Source of the DNA: Actinobacillus sp.
GTDB taxonomy: Bacteria > Pseudomonadota > Gammaproteobacteria > Enterobacterales > Pasteurellaceae
Assembly: GCA_020026075.1 (NCBI GenBank)
Contig: JAHHQZ010000009.1
Span: 1-55,676 of the forward strand
Length of the DNA: 55,676 nucleotides
Direction: 5' to 3'
A program made the position numbers and the translations under genes. The notes under the pieces are model-generated. The model saw only the letters and a list, made by a program, of their open reading frames with translations. It was not told where the DNA came from and ran no database searches. Below, one piece after another: positions 17,023-25,751 of this stretch (the first letter of the stretch is position 1; the number at the start of each line of letters is the position of its first letter).

Positions 17023-18513
17023 TTATTGAAAACGGTTAAAAGCCTCAACGGCTCGATCAAATTTTTCCGCTACCGCTGGATTAACAGGATGGAAAATCGA
17101 TGAGGTTACAGCGATCGCCGAACTAAGTAGGAATGCCGGAACCATTTCGTATAAATTGGCTAAATCCACCCAGCCCCAGTAGTCCAGTAAAGGTTTCCAA
17201 ATTACTACCGTAATTGCCCCTGCAAGCATACCAAGCAAGGCTGCACGAGAACTGATATTGCGGTTAAACAATGCAAGAATGATGATTGGTCCAAACGCCG
17301 CACCAAAGCCTGCCCAAGCGTAGGACACCAAGCTCATTACCTTAGAATCTGGGTTTTGCGCAATGGCAATGGCGATAAGTGCGATGGCTAAAACCATTGC
17401 ACGTCCGACCCAAACTAGCTCCGCACTTGAAGCTCGTGGACGAATGAACCCTTTGTAGAAATCTTCTGTTAAGGCAGCGGATGACATTAATAATTGTGCG
17501 GAAAGTGTACTCATTACCGCTGCCAAAATAGCAGATAAAACAACGCCAGCCACCCACGGATTAAACAAGAGCTTAGACAACTCAATGAAGACCGTTTCAG
17601 GGTGTGGCAACGGAATATTTTCAGCAGTGAAGTATGCTAAGCCAAAATAACCCACCGCCACAGCGCCAGTTAAACATAAAATCATCCAAGTAATACCGAT
17701 TTTACGGGCATTATTAAGAGAATTTACCGAGTCGGCCGCCATAAAGCGTGCCAAAATGTGTGGTTGCCCAAAGTAACCCAATCCCCACGCTAAGGCGGAA
17801 ATTACCCCAATACCTGAAACACCGTGCAACCAGTTAGCATAAGGAATGTGCGTGATAGCGGCTTTTGCCACTAGTGCAGTGTTAATTTGATCCCAGCTTA
17901 AATTCATTAACACCATCATAGGGGCGAGCAGTAAAGCAAAGAACATCAAAGAGGCTTGAATGGTATCGCTCCAAGAAACCGCCAAATAGCCACCGATAAA
18001 GGTATAAAGAATAGTGGCAATTGCACCAAGCCATAGGGCGGTGCCGTAATCTAAGCCGAGCAAACTTTGAAATAATTTCGCTCCCGCCACAACGCCAGAG
18101 GCACAATAGATGGTAAAAAAGAACAGAATAATAGAAGAAGAAATAATTTTAAGCGCCGTTTTTTGATGGGGGAATCGTTGAGCAAAAAATTCAGGTAAGG
18201 TTAGTGCGTTGTCGTAGTTTTCCGTAAAGATACGTAAACGTCCCGCAACAATACGATAATTAAAGTAAGCCCCAATCACCAAGCCTACGGCTATCCATGC
18301 TTGTGATAAGCCTGCAACAAAAATTGCACCAGGTAATCCCATTAAAAGCCAACCTGACATATCCGATGCACCCGCCGACATTGCAGTGACAAAGCTGCCC
18401 ATTTTTCGACCGCCTAAAATATAGTCGTCAAAATTTTTCGTTGACCAATACGCATAAACGCCGATGCCAAGAATAACGAACAAATATAGGCTAAAAGTAA
18501 TATAAATTTGCAT
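17023..18513 (-). CDS. putP: Sodium/proline symporter
   Basis: 496 residues, close to E. coli PutP (502), with the 12-13 hydrophobic segments of the SSS family. FDDYILGGRKMGSF, GASDMSGWLLMGLPGA and the sodium-site region VMSTLSAQLLMSSAALTEDF are family signatures, quoted in pieces. It takes up proline across the inner membrane. No putA is adjacent. The start is the ATG at 18513, with TAGGTT before it. A dispersed-element pair lies 80 bases upstream. Confidence 0.94.
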   Translation of the reverse strand: MQIYITFSLYLFVILGIGVYAYWSTKNFDDYILGGRKMGSFVTAMSAGASDMSGWLLMGLPGAIFVAGLSQAWIAVGLVIGAYFNYRIVAGRLRIFTENYDNALTLPEFFAQRFPHQKTALKIISSSIILFFFTIYCASGVVAGAKLFQSLLGLDYGTALWLGAIATILYTFIGGYLAVSWSDTIQASLMFFALLLAPMMVLMNLSWDQINTALVAKAAITHIPYANWLHGVSGIGVISALAWGLGYFGQPHILARFMAADSVNSLNNARKIGITWMILCLTGAVAVGYFGLAYFTAENIPLPHPETVFIELSKLLFNPWVAGVVLSAILAAVMSTLSAQLLMSSAALTEDFYKGFIRPRASSAELVWVGRAMVLAIALIAIAIAQNPDSKVMSLVSYAWAGFGAAFGPIIILALFNRNISSRAALLGMLAGAITVVIWKPLLDYWGWVDLANLYEMVPAFLLSSAIAVTSSIFHPVNPAVAEKFDRAVEAFNRFQ

Positions 18514-18592
18514 ACAAACCTAAACGCAAAATAATAAAAATGAAAGCCTAGGATTATCCGCTAGAAGTTCCGCCTATGCAAGCCTAAAAAGC

Positions 18593-18625
18593 CACGCTGG
18601 AATTTTTATAAAAATTCCGACCTAG
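18593..18625. repeat. Dispersed ATTCCRRCS element, short inverted pair
   Basis: CACGCTGGAATTTTT and AAAATTCCGACCTAG separated by 3 bases. This is the short form, without the central CAAAATTTTG spacer. Confidence 0.85.
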
Positions 18626-19137
18626 ATTTTCACGCCCATTCGTAAAAAGACCATAAGACAGAAAAGAACAGAGTAGTTGCTTATTAGTTACTTAGTTATA
18701 TAGTTACATCGTAACGAAAAATTGCATTACAGCAATGAAGTAAGAATTTCGGCTAGCTAACTAGGCAAAGCGATATTTGATCCGTCAAATCGCATTTTTT
18801 GTGAATTTAGCTTACGAACAACATACGAAATGTTTCCTTATTGATGGCAATAGAGCAGTTTTTGCTTTTCACGATGTTGCCTATCAAAAAAAGGATATTC
18901 CAATTCGTGCGATTTGAGCGATCAAATAAAAGCAAAATAAAGTTAGTGGTGGGTGGCGGCGAATGCCATGCACCTATATTTATCGCTTATTTAACATAAT
19001 ATATATTATACGAAGTGGTAACTTGTTTATGTTTGATAGGGACAGCAACCTTTTATATAATTCATTTCGCATTTTAGCTTGTGAAATGCTTAATACAAAT
19101 AAACTCAACCATCTCCAATTAAATAAGGAATTTTCAT
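18626..19137. other. About 500 bases without a recognisable gene
   Basis: It contains a hairpin GCGATATTTGA / TCAAATCGC followed by T6 (18770-18800), terminator-like on the plus strand. A 46-codon open frame from a TTG (18777-18917) reads plausibly (for example NRAVFAFHDVAYQ) but has no ribosome binding site and no homologue I know. The stretch leads into the broken carbonic anhydrase gene, and may be decayed coding DNA. Confidence 0.5.
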
Positions 19138-19550
19138 ATGAAAAAACAACTTTTAACTCTAGGGAAGGTATTTGCCATACAGGTAAAAACCAAGCACCGA
19201 TTGATATTAAAAATGCTATCAGCACTGACGATTTACCTGCAGTCACTTTTAATTATGTAGATAAAACTACGGGATTTGTGGTTAATAATGGGCATAGTAT
19301 TCAATTTAATCTCAAAAAACCTGAAACCATTAAACTTGGTGATCACACCTTAGAATTGGTGCAACTACATTTCCATAGCCCGAGCGAAAATACGATCGAT
19401 GGTAAATCTTTCCCATTAGAAATGCATTTAGTACATAAAGATGCACAAGGCAACCTTGCCGTCGTTGCAGAGTCGCAGTCTTGCAAGGAAAATTTATTCG
19501 AAGAAGCTGGCGTTAATCTACTTAAACTGTATGATAAAAATGAGGCTTAA
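19138..19550 (+). pseudogene. Broken alpha-type carbonic anhydrase gene
   Basis: The gene starts normally with AAGGAATTTTCAT, ATG and MKKQLLTLGKVFA, the start of a signal peptide. Within 15 codons the frame shifts and the usual 40 or so residues before the conserved CxTGKNQSPI motif are gone: the next homology is CHTGKNQAPIDI in another frame. The core is well preserved, with zinc histidines in QLHFHSPSE and EMHLVH. The protein then ends at LLKLYDKNEA in the stem of a terminator, so the C-terminal half is missing. The open frame from 18963 only exists because of unrelated upstream sequence. A non-functional remnant by inference. Confidence 0.82.
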
Positions 19551-19563
19551 TGCCTCATTTTTT
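19536..19563 (+). terminator. Terminator overlapping the carbonic anhydrase remnant stop
   Basis: AATGAGGC / GCCTCATT stem, 5-base loop, then T6. The stop codon TAA lies in the loop, consistent with an internal deletion that joined the gene body to its old 3' end. Confidence 0.8.
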
Positions 19564-19602
19564 ATATTCACGCCCCGAAAATCGAAACTTTTTGTTTTTA
19601 CC

Positions 19603-19800
19603 TTAAAATACTTCAAACACCTCTACTCCAATGCTTTTTAATAATTGCTCAGTACTTTGGCGGTAAGATAATTTGGATTCTTTTTCAACCATAACTACTT
19701 TAAAATATTCACTAAATTTTCACTATTCATAATAGCAAGATTTAATACGACTTGTAATACAGGCAGGATTGGGTTGAAGGCGGCGTTTTCGGTGTAACAA
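19603..19800 (-). pseudogene. Decayed C-terminal fragment of a second cytidine deaminase gene
   Basis: On the minus strand, the frame reading YTENAAFNPILPVLQVVLNL, then AIMNSENLVNIL, aligns with the Cdd segment YAENAAFNPSLPAMQVALNA of the intact gene at 16049. After a one-base frameshift it continues KVVMVEKESKLSYRQSTEQL and LKSIGVEVFEVF, then stops at 19603-19605, aligning with AVMVETPVALSYKQSAQAVL. The N-terminal three quarters, including the zinc site, are absent. It lies just downstream of epmC. The sequence is clearly not a recent duplicate of the intact cdd; it is more diverged. Confidence 0.8.
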
Positions 19801-19823
19801 TTTAGGCATACTGCCCTATGGTG

Positions 19824-20360
19824 TTAAATTTTGCTGACATCAAAATCTTCTATTTTTAGATCAGTTGGCGTTTGATAAAAATCGCACAATGCCCTGCGTA
19901 ATTTTTCAGTGCGTTTGGGTAAACCGTTTTCAATGTAGCGTTTAACTTGTTCATAAACCGCCTGCTTAAACGGTGCTGTATCACCTGGATTACCGTTGAG
20001 ATTATCGCTACTGGCATAAAAACGAAAACCTGCCGCTTGGGCTAAAATCCATTCTGTGGCTTGAGGTTTGACTTCGACTTTTTCAAATTCACGCTGGCGT
20101 TCTGCGGAACGTCCATCTGGCTCATACCAATAACCATAGTCTTCCAGCTTGCGACGTTCAGTGCCTGCAATCAGCCAATGAGCAATTTCGTGCAAGGCGC
20201 TGCTATAAAAGCCACGTGCAAATACAATGGCGTTATAAGGTTGCTCTTCGGTTGCGGGTAAATAAATCGGCTCATCGCCACCTTTAATTAAGCGCGTGTT
20301 GTATTCTTCGGCAAAACAGCCATCAAAAATGTGCGTAATATCCGCTAAGGTATGTTGCAT
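19824..20360 (-). CDS. epmC: Elongation factor P hydroxylase EpmC (YfcM)
   Basis: 178 residues. The family signature ALHEIAHWLIAGTERRKLED includes metal-binding H57, E58 and H61 (HEIAH), followed by DYGYWYEPDGR. In E. coli it hydroxylates the beta-lysyl lysine of EF-P, the last step of that modification. The partner genes epmA, epmB and efp are not in the window. AAAGGAAATATA ribosome binding site. The htpX stop lies 64 bases upstream on the same strand. Confidence 0.92.
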   Translation of the reverse strand: MQHTLADITHIFDGCFAEEYNTRLIKGGDEPIYLPATEEQPYNAIVFARGFYSSALHEIAHWLIAGTERRKLEDYGYWYEPDGRSAERQREFEKVEVKPQATEWILAQAAGFRFYASSDNLNGNPGDTAPFKQAVYEQVKRYIENGLPKRTEKLRRALCDFYQTPTDLKIEDFDVSKI

Positions 20361-20424
20361 TATATTTCCTTTAAGTAAAAAAATAACGAGATGTTAAATC
20401 CCGCTATTTTATATGAAACTGCTA

Positions 20425-21294
20425 TTAAAGTACCATTTTTTGTAGGGCTTCTATGCGTTTTTCAAGTGGCGGGTGACTTAAAAATAAATCACCTACGCTG
20501 CCACGTTTACCGTCAATCCCAAAAGCGGCTAGGCTGCCCTGCATATCGTGCGGATTTGGGATTTGGTTTAGTCGTTCTAAGGCGGCAATCATTTTATATT
20601 TGCCTACTAGCTGTGCGGAACCTGCATCAGCACGGTATTCACGTTGGCGAGAAAACCACATTGCTATAATGCTAGCTAGTACGCCAAAAACAACTTCTAA
20701 TACCATTGAGACCAAATAATACGCCCCATAGCTGACTTCCCCACCATCTTCATCATCGCTACGTGAGCTTGCTACAGCGTTAGCAATCATCCGAGCTAAG
20801 AAGAAAACGAAGGTATTTAATACACCTTGAAGTAGGGCCATTGTCACCATATCGCCATTTTTAATATGGCTAATTTCGTGAGCTAATACGGCCTCAGCTT
20901 CTGATTCCGTCATACTTCGTAACAGTCCTTCACTTACAGCGACCAGCGAGCTATTTTTACTCGCCCCTGTGGCAAAAGCATTTAATTCACTGGAATAATA
21001 AATTGCCACTTCGGGCATTGGTAAATCTGCTTTATGTGACAAGCGTTGTACAGTTTGTAAAAGCCAAGCTTCTTGTGCATTTTGTGGTTGGGTAATAATG
21101 ACACCATCGACGGCCCTAAGTGCCATTCCTTTAGAGAAATAAAGCGACACGAACGCACCAACAAAACCAAATAATCCCCCAAGTAATAGAATACCGAGCG
21201 CACTTTGCCCACGTATTCCAGTAATAGATAAAATAATGCCAAAAACGACCATTACCGCAAGGTTAGTTGCGAGAAACAATAAAATACGTTGCAT
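20425..21294 (-). CDS. htpX: Membrane-bound zinc metalloprotease HtpX
   Basis: 289 residues. Two N-terminal membrane segments (about 4-26 and 33-53), the zinc motif H139-E140-I-S-H143, two further hydrophobic segments (about 155-175 and 195-215) and a downstream EYRADAGSA with the third ligand. It degrades misfolded membrane proteins at the inner membrane. AAGGAACACCCA ribosome binding site. Confidence 0.95.
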   Translation of the reverse strand: MQRILLFLATNLAVMVVFGIILSITGIRGQSALGILLLGGLFGFVGAFVSLYFSKGMALRAVDGVIITQPQNAQEAWLLQTVQRLSHKADLPMPEVAIYYSSELNAFATGASKNSSLVAVSEGLLRSMTESEAEAVLAHEISHIKNGDMVTMALLQGVLNTFVFFLARMIANAVASSRSDDEDGGEVSYGAYYLVSMVLEVVFGVLASIIAMWFSRQREYRADAGSAQLVGKYKMIAALERLNQIPNPHDMQGSLAAFGIDGKRGSVGDLFLSHPPLEKRIEALQKMVL

Positions 21295-21389
21295 TGGGTG
21301 TTCCTTTTTAACGAGATAATAAAAAATGGCACGCCATTAGTACCGCCATTGAGCCATTATAATAATATGTTTTTTTATTTTCTGGCAAG

Positions 21390-22469
21390 CTAATCCCATA
21401 GGCTTAGCTGGTGAGGCATTGATTTTTGATGTGGCAACTGCACTTGCAAACCAATGAGCCGTACCGCACGATTGTTACAACGTAACCAAGCCTGCGTTAA
21501 TAAATGTTGAAAGCTGGCTAAATTAAAGTCCAAGTGGCTTTTTTCTACGGTAGTTTGCTGGAAATCATCAAATTTTAATTTGACGCTGAGCCGATGTAAC
21601 TGTTGCAAAGGAATAGTCGGACAGGTGCGAGCCAAACGCTGTTTTAGTAATTCAAAAAGCCGTTCAAGCAGTGGTTCAGCTTGATTTAATGTGGCGAAAT
21701 CCTGAATAACCGTCCGTTCAACGCCTACGGATTTTCGTTCACGCTGGGGTTGTACCGCTCGTGGATCCTTTCCGTGACTAAACTGCCAAATTCTCGAGCC
21801 TAGTTTGCCAAAATGATGTTGCAAAAAAAGCAAGGTTTGCTGTTGGATATCCGCACAGGTATACAACCCTAACTCGTGCAACTTCCTTTCTGTCACCTTA
21901 CCGACACTAGGAATTTTTTTCAATGGCAAGCCATGAATAAACGCCTCAACGTCTTCTGGACGAATGACAAATAAGCCATTGGGTTTATTCTGATCAGAGG
22001 CAATTTTGGCAAGAAATTTTAAGGGGGCTACGCCTGCGGAGGCAGTTAATCCTGTGGTTTGAAAAATACGCTGACGAATAGATTGGGCTATCCAAGTGGC
22101 GGAGCCTCGATACGCTTTGACGTTGGTCACATCCAAGTAGGCTTCATCTAATGAAAGCGGTTCAACAATGGGCGTATATTCGTGGAATATTTGTAAAATT
22201 TGCTGTGAAACTTGGCGATAAAGAGGCATATTTACAGGACGTAAAATGAGTTGCGGGCATTTTTTTAACGCTAACGCCGTTGGCATTGCACTGTGTAAAC
22301 CAAATTTCCGTGCCTCGTAATTACAGGTTGAAAGCACGCCACGCTCCGTTGGTAAGCCGCCAACGGCCACAGGTTTACCCTGCAACTGCGGGTTATCACG
22401 CATTTCAATAGACGCATAAAAGCAATCCATATCAATGTGAATGATTTTGCGTGTCAACTCTCCTGTCAT
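21390..22469 (-). CDS. dinB: DNA polymerase IV (Y family)
   Basis: 359 residues from MTGELTRKIIHIDMDCFYAS, with catalytic aspartates D12 and D14 and the SLDEAYLDV motif. The fingers, thumb and little-finger domains follow at normal length, but no beta-clamp motif was checked. It carries out error-prone bypass synthesis. The frame is open to 22523, but that extension runs through a terminator-like hairpin, so I prefer 22469 (22484 is possible). I saw no LexA box (CTG-N10-CAG) upstream. Confidence 0.93.
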   Translation of the reverse strand: MTGELTRKIIHIDMDCFYASIEMRDNPQLQGKPVAVGGLPTERGVLSTCNYEARKFGLHSAMPTALALKKCPQLILRPVNMPLYRQVSQQILQIFHEYTPIVEPLSLDEAYLDVTNVKAYRGSATWIAQSIRQRIFQTTGLTASAGVAPLKFLAKIASDQNKPNGLFVIRPEDVEAFIHGLPLKKIPSVGKVTERKLHELGLYTCADIQQQTLLFLQHHFGKLGSRIWQFSHGKDPRAVQPQRERKSVGVERTVIQDFATLNQAEPLLERLFELLKQRLARTCPTIPLQQLHRLSVKLKFDDFQQTTVEKSHLDFNLASFQHLLTQAWLRCNNRAVRLIGLQVQLPHQKSMPHQLSLWD

Positions 22470-22486
22470 TCCTTTACCCTGCATAC

Positions 22487-22520
22487 AAAAGCACTCTGCC
22501 GTTACCGACAAAGTGCTTTT
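22487..22520 (-). terminator. Hairpin between the Sel1 gene and dinB
   Basis: AAAAGCACT / AGTGCTTTT stem (9 bp) with a second inner pairing GCCG...CGAC-like loop. On the minus strand it lies 30 bases after the Sel1-gene stop and ends in T4. Confidence 0.6.
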
Positions 22521-22548
22521 CAAAATTTTTATAAATAATCCGGCCTAG
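22521..22548. repeat. Dispersed ATTCCRRCS element, degenerate right half
   Basis: CAAAATTTTTATAAATAATCC followed by GGCCTAGATT, with one T missing from the core. It lies directly after the stop of the Sel1-repeat gene. Confidence 0.5.
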
Positions 22549-22549
22549 A

Positions 22550-23323
22550 TTATTTAGCTTGTAAGGATTTCCAAGCTGCTGGTGACAGGGAGCGTTGTAG
22601 GCTGTTTAAGGTTTCGGTTGCGTTGGTTGATGCCAACGTGCTATCCGATTGAGCCGCTTTGGTTAGCCATTGGTAGGCGGTTGGTAAATCTTTTGTTACA
22701 CCGTCACCGTTTAAGTACATAATGCCTAGCATAAATTGTGCATCACCATTATTTTTTGCGGCGGCTTTTTCATACCATTGAATTGCTTTTTCCTGATCTT
22801 TTCTTACTGCATAACCATTATGATACATATAGCCCATTTCATATTCTGCACGTGGTTCACCTTGTAAGGCAGCTTGTTTGAACCATTTTAAGGCTTGAGC
22901 ATTGGATTTCCCTACACCGTAACCTTTTAAGAAAATACGACCTAACACATATTGTGCTTCGGCAAAGCCTTGTTCTGCGGCTTTTTTGTACCATTTAATG
23001 GCTTCGGTGTATGAACTTTCTACCCCAGCAAAACCGTAATAATAAATCACGCCCAACTCGTATTGTGCTTTGGCTAAGCCTCCTTCTGCTGCACGGCTAA
23101 TCCATTCAAAAGCACGAGTATTTGACTGTGCAACACCGCCTTCACCTTCAAAATATAAATATCCCAAAGCAAACTGTGCGTTTGCATCCCCTTGTTCTGC
23201 TTGCTGATGAATGGCTGCATAAGTGGTTTGAGTGGGCTTGTCGAAAGCCTGCGCCGTTAATGCTGATGCCAAGCCAAGGCAGAGGGCTGTCACTGGGAAT
23301 AGGTGGGATAAATGTTTTTTCAT
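22550..23323 (-). CDS. Secreted Sel1-like repeat protein
   Basis: 257 residues. The start at 23323 has a perfect AAGGAG site, and MKKHLSHLFPVTALCLGLAS reads as a signal peptide ending near AQA-F. Five tandem Sel1 repeats of about 36 residues follow, of the form GxAxAQYxLGxxYxxGxGVxxxxxxAxxWYxKAA. Such proteins are periplasmic scaffolds; no specific partner can be inferred. The open frame extends 26 codons into sbcB, which is not a real start. It follows sbcB by about 67 bases. Confidence 0.85.
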   Translation of the reverse strand: MKKHLSHLFPVTALCLGLASALTAQAFDKPTQTTYAAIHQQAEQGDANAQFALGYLYFEGEGGVAQSNTRAFEWISRAAEGGLAKAQYELGVIYYYGFAGVESSYTEAIKWYKKAAEQGFAEAQYVLGRIFLKGYGVGKSNAQALKWFKQAALQGEPRAEYEMGYMYHNGYAVRKDQEKAIQWYEKAAAKNNGDAQFMLGIMYLNGDGVTKDLPTAYQWLTKAAQSDSTLASTNATETLNSLQRSLSPAAWKSLQAK

Positions 23324-23390
23324 TTTATGCTCCTTAGGTGAATGAAATTGTACCCATAAAACGTAGGGGGTTATTATAAGCGTCTCGCGG

Positions 23391-24821
23391 TTAAGCGACA
23401 ATTTTTTTTGCGTATTCTGCTAATTTCTGTAGCAGTTGTAATTTCTGCTTATCAGTACTGTGTTGCTCGCACATTTGTTGAAAACTTTCTTCAAAGGCTG
23501 GAATTTCTGCGTCAATTTTGGCACGGCGATATTTTTGCCATTTTAACTGCTCCGCTCGGCTTAGCGTTTTGTAAAAATAGCGTGCTTTGTAATGGAACAA
23601 CAAAGCAGGAATGCGTGGGTCGCTAAATTTCAAATTAAGCTTATCCCAGTCCGCCACAGGGGTTTCTCGCAACAAGGTGAGGTGATCTTGATCCGCATAG
23701 CTGAAAAAGCCGTTATAAAGCTGAGTTTCTACGTTTTCAACTGCGCTCGTATCCGTAAATTGTTGATCGCCTTGAATAGTTAGCACGTCATCACGCAAGC
23801 TTAAATGTTGTTTAAGTTTTTCCAAATTCGCTAGACAGCGGTTTAAATCAATGCCTAAACGTTCTGCATCTTGCGGGCGTAGCACGTTGAGTGGTGCAAG
23901 AATTGGGCATTTGTTCACGTGTACGCCTTTTAGTGGCACTGGGGCGATGTTTTGCAGTTCCAGCTCGGCTTTTGGTGTGAACAATAATTCGTGATTTTTT
24001 TCTGGCGTACGGTTTAGCATTGCATCGATGTCGCCCATTAAATCAATGCACAAGGCTTTGTTGCTGTTGGTCGCATCCCACACCACAGGCACGATCACAC
24101 TAATGTTACTGCGTGCGTTGCCAAACATTCCTGATACGTGAACTAACGGCGTTAAGTTGCTGAAATCCAGCATTTCGGCGATGGCTTTTTTATGCCTACG
24201 CTGGAAAAAATAGGAAAATAATTTCGGTTGTTTTTCTTTGATGAGTTTCATTAAAGCGATGGTAGCGTATACATCAGACATCGCATCGTGGGCGTTTTCG
24301 TGGGCAATGCCATTGGCTTTGGTGAGTTGTTCTAAACGGAATGATGGCAAACCGTCATCATCATACACCCAGTTGATACCATCAGGGCGCAAGGCGTAGC
24401 AAGCCCGCACTAAGTCAATTAAATCCCAGCGAGAATTACCATTCGCATAGCTGTAAGCGTAAGGGGCAATGAGGTTACGGTAAAAGGTGTAACGTGTCAT
24501 TTCATCGTCAAACCGCACGTTGTTATAGCCCAAAATACAAGTGTTCGGCTGGCTAAACTCCCCTAGAATGCCTTCGGCGAACTGGTATTCTGGCACGCCT
24601 TGTTGTTGGCATTGTTGCGGTAAAATGCCTGTCACCATAATTGCCTCTGGGCTAGGTAAATAGTCGTTGGTTTGCTGGCAAAATAACATTACAGGCTCGC
24701 CAATAATGTTGAAATTTTCATCGGTACGAATGCCTGCAAACTGCGCTGGGCGATCTTTTGCGGGGTTTATGCCGAAACTTTCGTAATCGTAAAAGAAAAA
24801 AGTCGGTGCATGAGTTGTCAT
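23391..24821 (-). CDS. sbcB: Exodeoxyribonuclease I
   Basis: 476 residues, as in E. coli. The DEDDh exonuclease starts with FFFYDYESFG (D12, E14) and later has HDAMSDVYATI; SH3-like and C-terminal helical regions follow. It degrades single-stranded DNA 3' to 5' and works alongside RecBCD and RecFOR repair. AAGGATAAAA ribosome binding site, 9 bases after the EamA gene. One ATTCCRRCS copy at 23496 encodes Ile-Pro-Ala. Confidence 0.95.
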   Translation of the reverse strand: MTTHAPTFFFYDYESFGINPAKDRPAQFAGIRTDENFNIIGEPVMLFCQQTNDYLPSPEAIMVTGILPQQCQQQGVPEYQFAEGILGEFSQPNTCILGYNNVRFDDEMTRYTFYRNLIAPYAYSYANGNSRWDLIDLVRACYALRPDGINWVYDDDGLPSFRLEQLTKANGIAHENAHDAMSDVYATIALMKLIKEKQPKLFSYFFQRRHKKAIAEMLDFSNLTPLVHVSGMFGNARSNISVIVPVVWDATNSNKALCIDLMGDIDAMLNRTPEKNHELLFTPKAELELQNIAPVPLKGVHVNKCPILAPLNVLRPQDAERLGIDLNRCLANLEKLKQHLSLRDDVLTIQGDQQFTDTSAVENVETQLYNGFFSYADQDHLTLLRETPVADWDKLNLKFSDPRIPALLFHYKARYFYKTLSRAEQLKWQKYRRAKIDAEIPAFEESFQQMCEQHSTDKQKLQLLQKLAEYAKKIVA

Positions 24822-24830
24822 TTTTTATCC

Positions 24831-25739
24831 TTATAATGCGGCGTAGTAGAATAAACAAATAATGGCGGCAACGCCTAGTACTAAGCCGAGTAAGTTGATT
24901 TTGCTTAAACGTTCTCTAAAAAATAAACCGCCAACAATGGTTGCCAATGAAATTACGCCTATGTTCATTCCTGCGAAAACTAAGGTTGGATCTTGGCTTA
25001 GGGCTTGATGAGCTTTGATGTAAAACAAAATATTACCGAAGTTTAAAGCCCCTAAAAGCAAGCCCACCAGCACGCTGAACATCGTCCATACGGTACGTGT
25101 TAGCACTAAATAAATGAACATAAAACAGCCTGCGAGTACAAAGGCAAGAAACAGCGTATTGGGGAAAACGCCACCCATTTTGGCAATGTTTTTAAATAAA
25201 ATATCCACAATGCCATAGCCTAGCCACACCAAAAACAAAGCGAGCATTGCTTTAAATACCCCTTTGAGTGAAACTGCTGGGCCGGAATTTTCAGCGGAAT
25301 TTTGATGATTTTTCGCATTTGGGCGAATCATCAAGCAAATTAAGGCTAAAAAGGCCAGCCCCACGCCGATCAATTTATTTTGTGTGGCTTTTTCACCAAA
25401 AATCACAAAGGCCGCCACAATAGGCAAAAACAGAGAAAGGCGTTGAGCAGCATCGGCTCTTGTAATACCAGCGTAAACGATGGCACGGTACATAATGATA
25501 AACAGGCTTGGCAGCACCAACCCCATTAAAATAATCAATGGCATTTCAGGGCTTTGCAACAAGAATATCTGCAACGACTGCCCATTAAAGGTTGGTTTTA
25601 AGAAAACATAAGTGAGAGCGCTGGCGACCACATAATTAAACGCCACTGCTTGCCCCATAATGAAATTACCGCGCTGCGCAAGTTTTAATAAAACTGACAC
25701 GGCGACACTAAATAAAACAGCAAAAACAAGTGCTTGCAT
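24831..25739 (-). CDS. EamA/DMT-family membrane transporter, substrate unknown
   Basis: 302 residues with about ten hydrophobic segments in two halves (roughly 1-135 and 160-300), the EamA duplication. A short hydrophilic linker of Asn/Ser/Ala residues separates them. Substrate cannot be inferred. It lies between recD (12 bases) and sbcB (9 bases) on the same strand, so it is co-transcribed with repair genes, which I cannot explain functionally. AAAGGAAAATATT ribosome binding site. The linker region contains an ATTCCRRCS copy (25280). Confidence 0.82.
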   Translation of the reverse strand: MQALVFAVLFSVAVSVLLKLAQRGNFIMGQAVAFNYVVASALTYVFLKPTFNGQSLQIFLLQSPEMPLIILMGLVLPSLFIIMYRAIVYAGITRADAAQRLSLFLPIVAAFVIFGEKATQNKLIGVGLAFLALICLMIRPNAKNHQNSAENSGPAVSLKGVFKAMLALFLVWLGYGIVDILFKNIAKMGGVFPNTLFLAFVLAGCFMFIYLVLTRTVWTMFSVLVGLLLGALNFGNILFYIKAHQALSQDPTLVFAGMNIGVISLATIVGGLFFRERLSKINLLGLVLGVAAIICLFYYAAL

Positions 25740-25751
25740 AATATTTTCCTT

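Noticed and set aside
18777..18917. 46-codon open frame with protein-like composition upstream of the carbonic anhydrase remnant
   Set aside because: Only a TTG start inside a hairpin, no ribosome binding site and no homologue I recognise; kept only as a note.
18963..19137. N-terminal extension of the carbonic anhydrase frame
   Set aside because: The true start with ribosome binding site is at 19138 in another frame; the extension is unrelated sequence.
22470..22523. Longer DinB N-terminus
   Set aside because: It would be encoded across a terminator-like hairpin and does not resemble Pol IV.
22430..22550. LexA box for dinB
   Set aside because: No CTG-N10-CAG was found upstream of either dinB start.
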